Source: a virus. Taken from it: a stretch of DNA of 64,000 nucleotides. The stretch is taken from the IMG/VR virus record IMGVR_UViG_3300044859_001080, positions 1 through 64,000 of that record; one strand, written 5' to 3'. The notes beneath the pieces were generated by a model. That model did not search any database, was not told the DNA's origin, and saw nothing but the letters and a program-made list of their open reading frames with translations. The position numbers were made by a program, and so were the translations under genes. Positions 29,979 to 38,522 of the stretch are shown piece after piece. Position 1 is the first letter of the stretch. Every line of letters starts with the position of its first letter.

Positions 29979-32900
29979 ATGCCAACTAGATTAAATATTT
30001 ATGGTCAGGCCATTTCAACAACGAAGAAAAGGCCGTGTATTGTTGCAACAACAGGTCATATAGTACTATCTGGAGCAACAACACCAACATCAATTGATGG
30101 GATTAATATTGATGTTAATGATAGAATACTGGTGTGGCAACAAAATTCGCCACAAAATAATGGAATATACAAATTAGAAACATCAGAATTATTAAGCCGT
30201 GATTATGATTTTAATATCAGTGACGATGTTTATACTGGTGTTGAGGTTTTGGTATTATCAGGATTAACATATTCTGGTAAAACATTTTATTTAACAACAA
30301 CAGATGAGATAACAATTGGAAGTAGTTTATTAACATTTGATATTCTTGCTGGTCAAAATGGAACAAGCGGAAGTTCAGGAACAAGTGGTTCATCAGGAAC
30401 AAGTGGCTCATCTGGAACAAGCGGAAGTTCAGGAACAAGTGGCTCATCTGGAACAAGTGGAAGTTCAGGAACAAGTGGCTCATCAGGAACAAGTGGAAGT
30501 TCAGGAACAAGTGGAAGTTCAGGAACAAGTGGTTCATCTGGAACAAGTGGCTCATCAGGAACAAGTGGAAGTTCAGGAACAAGTGGAAGTTCAGGTACAA
30601 GTGGTTCATCAGGTACAAGCGGAAGTTCAGGAACAAGTGGCTCATCAGGAACAAGTGGAAGTTCAGGAACAAGTGGAAGTTCAGGAACAAGTGGAAGTTC
30701 AGGTACAAGCGGAAGTTCAGGAACAAGTGGTTCATCAGGAACAAGTGGAAGTTCAGGAACAAGTGGAAGTTCAGGAACAAGTGGAAGTTCAGGAACAAGT
30801 GGTTCATCTGGAACAAGTGGAAGTTCAGGAACAAGTGGTTCATCAGGTACAAGCGGAAGTTCAGGAACAAGTGGTTCATCTGGAACAAGCGGTTCATCTG
30901 GAACAAGCGGAAGTTCAGGTACAAGTGGAAGTTCTGGAACAAGTGGAAGTTCAGGTACAAGCGGAAGTTCAGGAACAAGTGGTTCATCTGGAACAAGCGG
31001 TTCATCTGGAACAAGCGGAAGTTCAGGTACAAGTGGAAGTTCTGGAACAAGTGGAAGTTCAGGAACAAGTGGTTCATCAGGTACAAGTGGCTCATCTGGA
31101 ACAAGCGGTTCATCAGGTACAAGTGGTTCATCTGGAACAAGCGGAAGTTCAGGAACAAGTGGAAGTTCAGGAACAAGTGGAAGTTCAGGAACAAGTGGAA
31201 GTTCAGGAACAAGTGGAAGTTCAGGAACAAGTGGCTCATCAGGTACAAGTGGCTCATCAGGTACAAGTGGCTCATCTGGAACAAGCGGAAGTTCAGGAAC
31301 AAGTGGAAGTTCAGGAACAAGTGGAAGTTCAGGAACAAGTGGAAGTTCAGGAACAAGTGGCTCATCAGGTACAAGTGGCTCATCTGGAACAAGCGGAAGT
31401 TCAGGTACAAGTGGAAGTTCAGGAACAAGTGGAAGTTCAGGAACAAGTGGCTCATCAGGTACAAGCGGTTCATCAGGTACAAGCGGAAGTTCAGGAACAA
31501 GTGGCTCATCAGGAACAAGTGGCTCATCTGGAACAAGCGGAAGTTCAGGAACAAGCGGAAGTTCAGGTACAAGTGGAAGTTCAGGAACAAGTGGCTCATC
31601 TGGAACAAGTGGCTCATCTGGAACAAGCGGTTCATCAGGTACAAGTGGTTCATCTGGAACAAGCGGAAGTTCAGGAACAAGTGGTTCATCTGGAACAAGC
31701 GGAAGTTCAGGAACAAGTGGTTCATCTGGAACAAGCGGAAGTTCAGGAACAAGTGGTTCATCTGGAACAAGTGGTACTGATGGAACAAGTGGCTCATCTG
31801 GAACAAGTGGCTCATCTGGAACAAGTGGCTCATCTGGAACAAGCGGTTCATCAGGTACAAGCGGAAGTTCAGGAACAAGTGGTTCATCTGGAACAAGTGG
31901 TACTGATGGAACAAGTGGCTCATCTGGAACAAGTGGAAGTTCAGGAACAAGTGGCTCATCTGGAACAAGTGGCTCATCTGGAACAAGCGGTTCATCAGGT
32001 ACAAGTGGTTCATCTGGAACAAGCGGAAGTTCAGGAACAAGTGGTTCATCTGGAACAAGTGGTACTGATGGAACAAGTGGCTCATCTGGAACAAGTGGAA
32101 GTTCAGGAACAAGTGGCTCATCTGGAACAAGCGGAAGTTCAGGAACAAGTGGAAGTTCAGGAACAAGTGGTTCATCTGGAACAAGCGGAAGTTCAGGTAC
32201 AAGTGGAACAGCAGGAACAAGTGGAACAAGTCCATCAATAGTAGAATTATCTATTTCAGGTGCAACAAATGGGTCAAATAGAACATTTACCATTTCTCAA
32301 GAAATTGACCAAGAGGCTAGTTTATTCTTTGTTAATGGTCAATTACAACAATATGGTGATGATTATACCATTGCTGGAAATCAATTAACAATTGACTCAG
32401 AAAACCCAGCACCAACATCAACATACATATTAAAATTATTTGGCGGTGGTATTCTTTTTGGTATCAATGGAACAAGTGGAACATCAGCCTTTATTACCTC
32501 ATCAGCATCAACACCATCACCAATAGATGCAAATTCAATGTGTTTTTGGTTTGACACAGTAAATTTAGAGCCAATGGTTTCTTATTGTGGGTATAGTGGA
32601 GCAGCTTCATGGTCAGCAGGGGGTGCATTGATAACAGGAAACCAGCAATTTGCAGGAGCAGGAACACAGAATGAAGGACTTGTATTTGGAGGTACTGGTC
32701 CTGTATCTTGCACTGAAGAATATAATGGCACATCTTGGTCAACAGGTGGTGCATTAGCAACAGCAAGATGTGGTTTAGCAGGAGCAGGAACACAAAATGT
32801 AGGACTTGCTTTTGGTGGACATAGTTCATATGGTTCTTGCACAGAAGAATATAATGGTACATCTTGGTCAGCAGGAGGTGCATTAGCAACAGCAAGACGA

Positions 32901-33929
32901 TTTTTAGCAGGAGCAGGAACACAGAATGCAGCGCTTGCAGCAGGAGGTACTTATCCAATAACGTCTTGCACAGAAGAATACAATGGTACATCTTGGTCAG
33001 AAGGAGGTGCATTAGCAACAGCAAGATGTGGTTTAGCAGGAGCAGGATCACAGAATGCAGGACTTGCATTTGGAGGTAATGGTCCTTTATCTTGCACAGA
33101 AGAATATAATGGTACATCTTGGTCAGCAGGTGGTGTATTAATAGTTGCAAGAAGATTATTAGCAGGAGCAGGAACACAAAACGCAGGACTTGCATTTGGA
33201 GGAACTCCATCAGGATCTTGCACAGAAGAATACAATGGCACATTATGGTCAGCAGGAGGTGCACTGATAACAGGAAGACAAAATTTGGCTGGAGCAGGAA
33301 TACAGAATGCAGCGCTTGCAGCAGGAGGTGGTTATGGATCATTAACTTGCACCGAAGAATACTCAGCACCAATAGTTTTGATTGATAGTTCAGGTACAGG
33401 AACACCAGGTGCAAGTGGAAGTTCAGGAACAAGTGGTGCAGCAGGAAGTAGTGGCACATCAGGTGCATCTGGAACAAGTGGTTCGTCTGGAACAAGTGGT
33501 TCTAATGCTGGAATAACATCATATACAAACCCAGTTGATAATAGGGTATTAACCTCAGTATCATCAACGTCAATAAATGCTGAAGCCAACTTAACTTTTG
33601 ATGGTAGTGTTTTAACTGTTACAGGAACTATAACAGAAACATCAACAGAAAAAGTAAAAGAAAATATAGAAGAAATTAGTAATCCTTTAGAGATTGTGAA
33701 AAAATTAAGAGGAGTAGAATATAACAAAATAGGTAATTCTATAAAAGAAATTGGTTTAATTGCAGAGGAAGTAGATAAAGTGCTACCACAAGTGGTAATA
33801 AAAGATTATGAAGGTAAACCAGCATCTGTCTCATATTCAAGAATAACAGCAATATTAATTGAAGCAATAAAAATACAGAATAAACAAATTGAAAATTTAA
33901 CAAAAAGGATTGAAGTATTAGAAAAATAA
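29979..33929 (+). CDS. Giant tail fibre: adaptor, GTSGSS shaft, kelch-like propeller, S74 chaperone
   Basis: This protein has 1,316 residues. Residues 1-127 match the common fibre-attachment domain (VATTGHIVLSG, DRILVWQQ, NGIYKLETS). Residues about 128-751 are a near-perfect GTSGSS repeat. Residues about 755-835 are the NRTFTIS module shared with the previous fibre. Residues about 870-1131 are six kelch-type repeats (pattern R-x-x-LAGAGTQNAGLAFGG-x-CTEEYNGTSW), fitting a six-bladed beta-propeller. A short second GTSG shaft follows, then an S74 intramolecular chaperone (about 1222-1316). The S74 dyad is S1222 and K1227, five apart as in endosialidase, so self-cleavage before S1222 is expected. 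The C-terminal coiled coil would trimerise the fibre. It is probably the main host-recognition fibre. Confidence 0.85.
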   Translation: MPTRLNIYGQAISTTKKRPCIVATTGHIVLSGATTPTSIDGINIDVNDRILVWQQNSPQNNGIYKLETSELLSRDYDFNISDDVYTGVEVLVLSGLTYSGKTFYLTTTDEITIGSSLLTFDILAGQNGTSGSSGTSGSSGTSGSSGTSGSSGTSGSSGTSGSSGTSGSSGTSGSSGTSGSSGTSGSSGTSGSSGTSGSSGTSGSSGTSGSSGTSGSSGTSGSSGTSGSSGTSGSSGTSGSSGTSGSSGTSGSSGTSGSSGTSGSSGTSGSSGTSGSSGTSGSSGTSGSSGTSGSSGTSGSSGTSGSSGTSGSSGTSGSSGTSGSSGTSGSSGTSGSSGTSGSSGTSGSSGTSGSSGTSGSSGTSGSSGTSGSSGTSGSSGTSGSSGTSGSSGTSGSSGTSGSSGTSGSSGTSGSSGTSGSSGTSGSSGTSGSSGTSGSSGTSGSSGTSGSSGTSGSSGTSGSSGTSGSSGTSGSSGTSGSSGTSGSSGTSGSSGTSGSSGTSGSSGTSGSSGTSGSSGTSGSSGTSGSSGTSGSSGTSGSSGTSGSSGTSGSSGTSGSSGTSGSSGTSGSSGTSGSSGTSGSSGTSGSSGTSGSSGTSGTDGTSGSSGTSGSSGTSGSSGTSGSSGTSGSSGTSGSSGTSGTDGTSGSSGTSGSSGTSGSSGTSGSSGTSGSSGTSGSSGTSGSSGTSGSSGTSGTDGTSGSSGTSGSSGTSGSSGTSGSSGTSGSSGTSGSSGTSGSSGTSGTAGTSGTSPSIVELSISGATNGSNRTFTISQEIDQEASLFFVNGQLQQYGDDYTIAGNQLTIDSENPAPTSTYILKLFGGGILFGINGTSGTSAFITSSASTPSPIDANSMCFWFDTVNLEPMVSYCGYSGAASWSAGGALITGNQQFAGAGTQNEGLVFGGTGPVSCTEEYNGTSWSTGGALATARCGLAGAGTQNVGLAFGGHSSYGSCTEEYNGTSWSAGGALATARRFLAGAGTQNAALAAGGTYPITSCTEEYNGTSWSEGGALATARCGLAGAGSQNAGLAFGGNGPLSCTEEYNGTSWSAGGVLIVARRLLAGAGTQNAGLAFGGTPSGSCTEEYNGTLWSAGGALITGRQNLAGAGIQNAALAAGGGYGSLTCTEEYSAPIVLIDSSGTGTPGASGSSGTSGAAGSSGTSGASGTSGSSGTSGSNAGITSYTNPVDNRVLTSVSSTSINAEANLTFDGSVLTVTGTITETSTEKVKENIEEISNPLEIVKKLRGVEYNKIGNSIKEIGLIAEEVDKVLPQVVIKDYEGKPASVSYSRITAILIEAIKIQNKQIENLTKRIEVLEK
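30360..32232 (+). repeat. About 104 tandem 18-bp units encoding (GTSGSS)n
   Basis: About 1.87 kb of in-frame 18-bp repeats. The protein is almost invariant (only rare GTD or GTA units), while the third codon positions and the AGT/TCA serine choice vary, giving several unit types. Longer identical blocks recur with a 108-bp period (for example starting at 30846 and 30954), showing segmental duplication on top of the basic unit. It is coding, not a CRISPR array: there are no spacers. Confidence 0.95.
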
Positions 33930-33934
33930 TACTA

Positions 33935-33942
33935 TATTTATA
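33935..33942 (+). promoter_or_regulatory. TATTTATA element
   Basis: A perfect TATTTATA lies in the 28-nt gap after the giant fibre and ends 15 nt before the next ATG. It would begin a transcript covering the small gene, the oxygenases and the sulfotransferase. Confidence 0.5.
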
Positions 33943-33957
33943 TTAAATCAAAAAAAC

Positions 33958-34200
33958 ATGAAAAAGTATTATCAAGTAGAAAATTATGGACATGGGTTTA
34001 TTACCCACCAAGAAAATGAAACTGCACATATTGCTGGTTATCCTGGCAACATTTGGGTTACAGAAAACACAACATGGGCACAAAGAGTGAGTGCTGTTGA
34101 AAAGACAAAAGAGCAGGCTCAAGTAATTGTTGATGCTGCTGTTGCATCTTCATATACACCACCTAATAGCACAACTCCACCACCAATAATTTTACCTTAA
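33958..34200 (+). CDS. Small fibre-associated protein
   Basis: This 80-residue protein has a compact N-terminal part (YYQVENYGHGFITHQENETA) and a helix KTKEQAQVIVDAAVAS, then a Pro-rich tail ending PPPIILP. Small genes of this type often sit behind tail-fibre genes and may be fibre-assembly or decorating proteins, but no function can be assigned. It is preceded by a TATTTATA element. Confidence 0.65.
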   Translation: MKKYYQVENYGHGFITHQENETAHIAGYPGNIWVTENTTWAQRVSAVEKTKEQAQVIVDAAVASSYTPPNSTTPPPIILP

Positions 34201-34211
34201 AAAAAAAGTAC

Positions 34212-34892
34212 ATGAATAAAGAATTGCAAATCACAGAAGATTTAAGAGAAATTATTAGTGTTTTAAATGATGAGGACGCACAAACCATTTTATCATTAAA
34301 AGATGAATTAATGGATAATTGGCAAAAAAAACAAATATTTAGAACTGAAACCGAAATGAGAGTTTCGGTTCTAAATGATGCCAAACATCCAACAAATGCT
34401 TCAAAGTATTGGCAATCAGTTAGGGAAATGTCAGCACATTTTGATGCCTTAATGAATTTAAGTTTTGATTTAAGAAAAAACACAGTTGATAAATTAAGAC
34501 TTGATAAGAAGGTTCAAGATTTGTTAGAGGATGAAGAACTTAATAGATTTGATATTATGGAAGCAAACATTGATTTGGACCGCAACATCTATGATAGAAA
34601 TTGTATGTTGCAAGTTTCCAAGGATAGAGTTAGAGAGTTAAGTACGTGGAGTAAGATTAAATCTGAATTAGACAACGAAACTTTTGACACTAAAAATGTT
34701 AATACTCATCAAGCAGAATCGCTTCACAGGTATTTTGAGAATAGGGTTAAATCATTAAATGATGCATCAGCTCCAGGAGAAATAATGAATGCTATGGGTC
34801 CATATTTATCATTCAATAGAATGAAGAATGAGGAAGGTACATTATTAAATTTTTTAGGAGAAGTTCCAGAAGACAAGAAGAAATTAAATTAA
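34212..34892 (+). CDS. Conserved helical phage protein upstream of oxygenases
   Basis: This 226-residue, highly charged, almost entirely helical protein has patterns such as FRTETEMRVSVLND, KYWQSVREMSAHFDAL and LSFDLRKNTV. I recall very similar proteins in marine cyanophage-type myoviruses, next to tail-fibre and 2OG-oxygenase genes, with no known function. It sits 3 nt before the first oxygenase gene, so it may act with it. The coiled-coil character suggests a scaffold or adaptor. No catalytic motif is visible. Confidence 0.7.
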   Translation: MNKELQITEDLREIISVLNDEDAQTILSLKDELMDNWQKKQIFRTETEMRVSVLNDAKHPTNASKYWQSVREMSAHFDALMNLSFDLRKNTVDKLRLDKKVQDLLEDEELNRFDIMEANIDLDRNIYDRNCMLQVSKDRVRELSTWSKIKSELDNETFDTKNVNTHQAESLHRYFENRVKSLNDASAPGEIMNAMGPYLSFNRMKNEEGTLLNFLGEVPEDKKKLN

Positions 34893-34895
34893 TTT

Positions 34896-35480
34896 ATGAC
34901 TAATTTTATTTACACAAAAAACAATGCACTATCAGGAAATGTTTGCCTTAATTTAATAAAGGCTTTTGAAGAATCTGATTTAAAACAACCAGGTGTTCTT
35001 TATGGCCCAGAGGGTATTTCATCTGATAGTGATAAGAAATCAACCGACATCACATTTGATCCCTCTTTTATGAATAAAGAACCTTGGTCTTTATTATTGG
35101 AGGATGTTATTGTTTCAGTTAAAACTGGTGTGTTAGATTATTTAAATAGGCATTCAACTGCAATGTCAAAAATGGATCCTATTGATTTATATACATATTT
35201 TAATATGCAAAAATATGAACCAAATGAAGGGTTTTTTGGTTGGCATTGTGAGAGAGCTGGTATAAAGCATTCTGACAGATTATTGGTTTGGATGGTTTAT
35301 TTAAATACTTTGACAGATAGAGGTGAAACTGAATTTTTTTATCAGCAACACTTTGAAAGACCAGAGAGAGGGAAACTTGTCATTTGGCCATCAGATTGGT
35401 CTCATTTGCATAGAGGTGTTCCATCACCTACTGAAACTAAATACATCCTAACTGGGTGGTTCACACATATAAAGAATTAA
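34896..35480 (+). CDS. 2-oxoglutarate/Fe(II)-dependent oxygenase (prolyl-hydroxylase-like)
   Basis: This 194-residue protein has the double-stranded beta-helix motif set: YFNMQKYEPNEGFFGWHCE gives H117-x-E119 (Glu replacing the usual Asp), and HLHRGVPSP gives the distal H172. K182 in ETKYILTGW is the likely 2-oxoglutarate anchor. The family hydroxylates protein side chains or small molecules using O2 and 2-oxoglutarate. It is first of three consecutive oxygenase genes in a tail-fibre region, so a virion protein is a plausible substrate (inference). The catalytic set appears complete. Confidence 0.8.
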   Translation: MTNFIYTKNNALSGNVCLNLIKAFEESDLKQPGVLYGPEGISSDSDKKSTDITFDPSFMNKEPWSLLLEDVIVSVKTGVLDYLNRHSTAMSKMDPIDLYTYFNMQKYEPNEGFFGWHCERAGIKHSDRLLVWMVYLNTLTDRGETEFFYQQHFERPERGKLVIWPSDWSHLHRGVPSPTETKYILTGWFTHIKN

Positions 35481-35483
35481 TTT

Positions 35484-36086
35484 ATGGATTTTTCTATACA
35501 TGAGGAGACATGGTTTTCCACACCTATATGGGAGGCAGAAGTTAAGAACATTGATAATAATGAAATAAAGGATTATTGTTTGTGGTTAAGGGATAACACA
35601 AAAGGTGCATTCATCTCAAATAGAGGTGGTTGGCATAGTAGTGAGATTGTTTTACCATTACCAAATGAATTAATGTCATTATTTAATAATCTTGAATTAT
35701 TTGCTAATGAACAATGCTACAAACATCTAGGTGTGGGAAACTTAAAATTGGGTAATTTTTGGGTTAACATAAACACCAATGGGTCATACAATCTTTTGCA
35801 TGACCATCAAAATAGTATATTATCTGGTGTATATTATGTTTCTGTTCCATATGATAATATGGGAGACTTGGTATTACATAGAGGTGATACAGCAGAATAT
35901 TTTTTGAAGTCAGATGTTGAGAGGGTTAGCACAAAGACAAATTCTTTTGTTGCAGTAAAGAAGCCCATTGAATCTTTATTTTACATTTTTCCTAGTTGGG
36001 TTAGACATCATGTTGAATCAAACTATTCAGATGGTGAGAGAATATCAATTGCATTTAATTTTATACAAGACAAGAAGAAAATATGA
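35484..36086 (+). CDS. 2OG-Fe(II) oxygenase family protein (TIGR02466-like)
   Basis: This 200-residue protein contains LLHDHQNSILSGVYYVSVP (H106, D107, H108), the family's first metal-binding strand, and IFPSWVRHHVESN with the distal His (H175/H176), followed by GERISIAFNF where R187 likely holds 2-oxoglutarate. It is paralogous to the following gene. It starts 3 nt after the first oxygenase and overlaps the next by ATGA. Substrate unknown. Confidence 0.8.
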   Translation: MDFSIHEETWFSTPIWEAEVKNIDNNEIKDYCLWLRDNTKGAFISNRGGWHSSEIVLPLPNELMSLFNNLELFANEQCYKHLGVGNLKLGNFWVNINTNGSYNLLHDHQNSILSGVYYVSVPYDNMGDLVLHRGDTAEYFLKSDVERVSTKTNSFVAVKKPIESLFYIFPSWVRHHVESNYSDGERISIAFNFIQDKKKI

Positions 36087-36721
36087 AAGCACAAGTATTT
36101 GCAATATTCCCAACACCTTTATATGTGGCAAATTATGAGGGTGATTTAAAAGAGGTTATTGAATATTTTGATAGGAATGAAATGCAAGACACCAAAGCAG
36201 GGTATGGTATGATTTCAAACAATAGTTATATATTGGATAATCCAATATGTGATGAGGTGAATAAGTTTTTTATGGAATCCTTTAAAGATTTTGCAACAAA
36301 TGTAATGAGATATAGATATGAGGATTTGCAATTTGCACAATCCTGGTTGACATATAAAGCACCAAAACAATTCCATAAAGCACATACCCATCCAAACACC
36401 TTATTGGCTGGTGTTTTTTATTATGATGCACAAGAGGATGATGCTGCCATTTGTTTTTCAAAAGATGTTAAATCATTTAATAGATCATACTTTGAGCCAT
36501 CATTACTAGATGATTATCAAAATCATTCATTCTCACAAGAGGAGATATATTATAAACCAAAGAAAAATGATTTTTTAATATTCCCCTCTTGGTTAACACA
36601 TGGTGTTCCACCAAACAATACAAATAGGGTGAGAAAAGCATTAGGTGTCAATGCTTTAACAAAAGGCACATTAGGTGATAAAGAAACCATTTCAGAAATT
36701 ATATTTGGAAGATACAAATGA
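36083..36721 (+). CDS. 2OG-Fe(II) oxygenase family protein (TIGR02466-like)
   Basis: This 212-residue paralogue of the previous gene has FHKAHTHPNTLLAGVFYYDA (H101-x-H103) as the first metal-binding strand, LIFPSWLTHGVPPNN with H173 as the distal ligand, and R182/R184 as candidate 2-oxoglutarate contacts. Its start overlaps the previous stop (ATGA), and its stop overlaps the sulfotransferase start the same way, so the four enzymes form one tightly coupled operon. Families of this kind are frequent in marine myophages, with substrates unknown. Confidence 0.8.
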   Translation: MKAQVFAIFPTPLYVANYEGDLKEVIEYFDRNEMQDTKAGYGMISNNSYILDNPICDEVNKFFMESFKDFATNVMRYRYEDLQFAQSWLTYKAPKQFHKAHTHPNTLLAGVFYYDAQEDDAAICFSKDVKSFNRSYFEPSLLDDYQNHSFSQEEIYYKPKKNDFLIFPSWLTHGVPPNNTNRVRKALGVNALTKGTLGDKETISEIIFGRYK

Positions 36722-37536
36722 AACAAAAGATATTTTTTAATTCAACGTTACCAAGGAGTGGTAGCACTTTATTACAAAACATAATGGGACAAAATCCTGA
36801 ATTTCATGTAACACCAACATCAGGTCTAATTGATTTGATGTTAGGAGCAAGAATAGGATACAATCAAAACCATGAATCAAAGGCTGGTGATACAGAAATG
36901 TGGAAAGAGGGTTTCTATAATTTCTGTAAAGAAGGTATAAAAGCATATGTTTCATCACAAACATCAAAACCATATTATTTGGATAAGAATAGGGTATGGG
37001 CGTTTTATTATAACCTATTATCAAATGTGGTAGAAAATCCAAAAGTAATATATATGGTTAGGGATTTACCATCCATATTTGCATCAATGGAGAAGAAGTT
37101 TAGAATGAATCCTGATAAAGATGATGGCACAATGGATAATATCAAAATGAAAGGGACAACAACACATAAGAGAGTTGAACTATGGGCGCAAACAGTTCCT
37201 GTAGGTTATTCATTGGAAAAATTACAACAAACATTATTGGATGGTACAGCAAAGAACTTTCTATTCATTAAATATGAAGACCTATGCAGTAATCCAGAAA
37301 TGGTGATGAGAAACATTTATAAATATTTAGAAGTAGATGATTTCAAACATAATTTTCAACATATAAGTCAAGTCACAGTAGAAAATGATGCAATACATGG
37401 GATATATGGTGATCATATTATAAGGAATAGTTTGAATATGTTACCAAATGATTCAAAAAATGTGCTAGGTCAATATACAGTTGATTCCATAAAGACATCC
37501 TATAAGTGGTACAATGATTTCTTTGGGTATAAATAA
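36718..37536 (+). CDS. Sulfotransferase (PAPS-dependent)
   Basis: This 272-residue protein has an N-terminal PAPS 5'-phosphosulfate loop, LPRSGSTLLQNIMGQNP (about residues 10-26), and a 3'-phosphate site VIYMVRDLPSIFASM (about 104-118), which define the sulfotransferase fold. It transfers sulfate from PAPS to a hydroxyl or amine, commonly on a sugar or tyrosine. It is last in the oxygenase operon (ATGA overlap) and just before the propeller genes. A fibre glycan or host surface glycan is a plausible acceptor (inference). No signal peptide, so it acts in the cytoplasm. Confidence 0.85.
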   Translation: MKQKIFFNSTLPRSGSTLLQNIMGQNPEFHVTPTSGLIDLMLGARIGYNQNHESKAGDTEMWKEGFYNFCKEGIKAYVSSQTSKPYYLDKNRVWAFYYNLLSNVVENPKVIYMVRDLPSIFASMEKKFRMNPDKDDGTMDNIKMKGTTTHKRVELWAQTVPVGYSLEKLQQTLLDGTAKNFLFIKYEDLCSNPEMVMRNIYKYLEVDDFKHNFQHISQVTVENDAIHGIYGDHIIRNSLNMLPNDSKNVLGQYTVDSIKTSYKWYNDFFGYK

Positions 37537-37549
37537 AGTTAGGAGATGA

Positions 37550-37557
37550 TATTTATA
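37550..37557 (+). promoter_or_regulatory. TATTTATA element upstream of the propeller genes
   Basis: A perfect TATTTATA ends 13 nt before the ATG of the first propeller gene, in a 34-nt gap. It would drive all three tandem paralogues. Confidence 0.55.
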
Positions 37558-37570
37558 ATAAAAAAAGAAT

Positions 37571-38521
37571 ATGGCAAAATTACAAAGTACAGAAATAATA
37601 GGAGTTGCAAATAGACCTGCAACAATATGTTCAAATACGATGTGCATTTGGTTTGATACAGTTAATTTAAAACCAGTCATTTCATATTGTGGATATAGTC
37701 CTCCTTGGTCAGTAGGTGGCGCAATGATAACAGCAAGATGTGGTTTAGCAGGAGCAGGAACGCAAGATGCAGGTCTTGTGTTTGGAGGCTTTGCTAGTTT
37801 TTCTCCAAAATCTTGTACAGAAGAATACGATGGTGCATCTTGGTCAGCAGGTGGTGCATTATCAATAGCAAGACTTGGTTTAGCAGGAGCAGGAACACAG
37901 AATGAAGGACTTGCTTTTGGGGGAGGCGCTAGTTATTCTCCAATATCTTGTACAGAAGAATATAATGGCACATCGTGGTCATCAGGCGGTGCATTGATAG
38001 AAGCAAGGAGTTCTTTAGCAGGAGTAGGAACACAAAATGCAGGACTTGCATTAGGAGGTTATGCTAGTTATTCTCCATCATCTTGCACAGAAGAATATGA
38101 TGGTACAACTTGGGCAACAGGAGGTGCATTGATAGAAGCAAGGAGTTCTTTAGCAGGAGCAGGAACACAGAATGCAGGACTTGCTTTTGGAGGAACTCCA
38201 TCAGGATCTTGCACAGAAGAATACAATGGTACATCTTGGTCAGCAGGAGGTGCGTTGATAACAGCAAAATGTGGCTTAGCAGGAGCAGGAACACAGAATG
38301 CAGGACTTGCTTTTGGTGGTAACTCTTTTGCTGTGCCTGATACACAAGAATATAACGGCAGTTCTTGGGTGGCAGGCGGCAAATTATTATCAGTGAGATG
38401 TTCTTTAGCAGGAGCAGGGACGCAAAGTGCAGGACTTGCTATGGGTGGGTATAATGGTTCATGTGTTTCTTGTACAGAAGAATACATTAAAACAATCGCA
38501 ATAATAGATTCAATACGATAA
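37571..38521 (+). CDS. Kelch-like six-repeat propeller protein, copy 1
   Basis: This 316-residue protein has an N-terminal 45-residue cap (MAKLQSTEIIGVANRPA, then CIWFDTVNLKPVISYCGYS) followed by six repeats of about 43 residues. Each repeat reads ITAR-x-x-LAGAGTQNAGLAFGG, a variable 4-10 residue loop, then SCTEEYNGTSW-S-x-GGAL. The Arg, GG doublet, Tyr and Trp spacing matches kelch repeats, and six repeats fit a closed six-bladed propeller. It closely resembles the propeller of the giant fibre at 32.6-33.4 kb, including the cap, but lacks shaft and chaperone. It may be a separate adhesin or an exchangeable fibre head. Confidence 0.75.
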   Translation: MAKLQSTEIIGVANRPATICSNTMCIWFDTVNLKPVISYCGYSPPWSVGGAMITARCGLAGAGTQDAGLVFGGFASFSPKSCTEEYDGASWSAGGALSIARLGLAGAGTQNEGLAFGGGASYSPISCTEEYNGTSWSSGGALIEARSSLAGVGTQNAGLALGGYASYSPSSCTEEYDGTTWATGGALIEARSSLAGAGTQNAGLAFGGTPSGSCTEEYNGTSWSAGGALITAKCGLAGAGTQNAGLAFGGNSFAVPDTQEYNGSSWVAGGKLLSVRCSLAGAGTQSAGLAMGGYNGSCVSCTEEYIKTIAIIDSIR

Positions 38522-38522
38522 T

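Noticed and set aside
30360-32232. Tandem repeats as a CRISPR array
   Set aside because: Repeat units are contiguous 18-bp codons without spacers and translate into a fibre shaft.
30217-32293. Long open frames on the opposite strand and in another frame across the GTSGSS tract
   Set aside because: They are repeats of a simple pattern (LVPELP, HLFLNF, QEQVEV) created because the 18-bp unit is a multiple of three and lacks stops in all frames.
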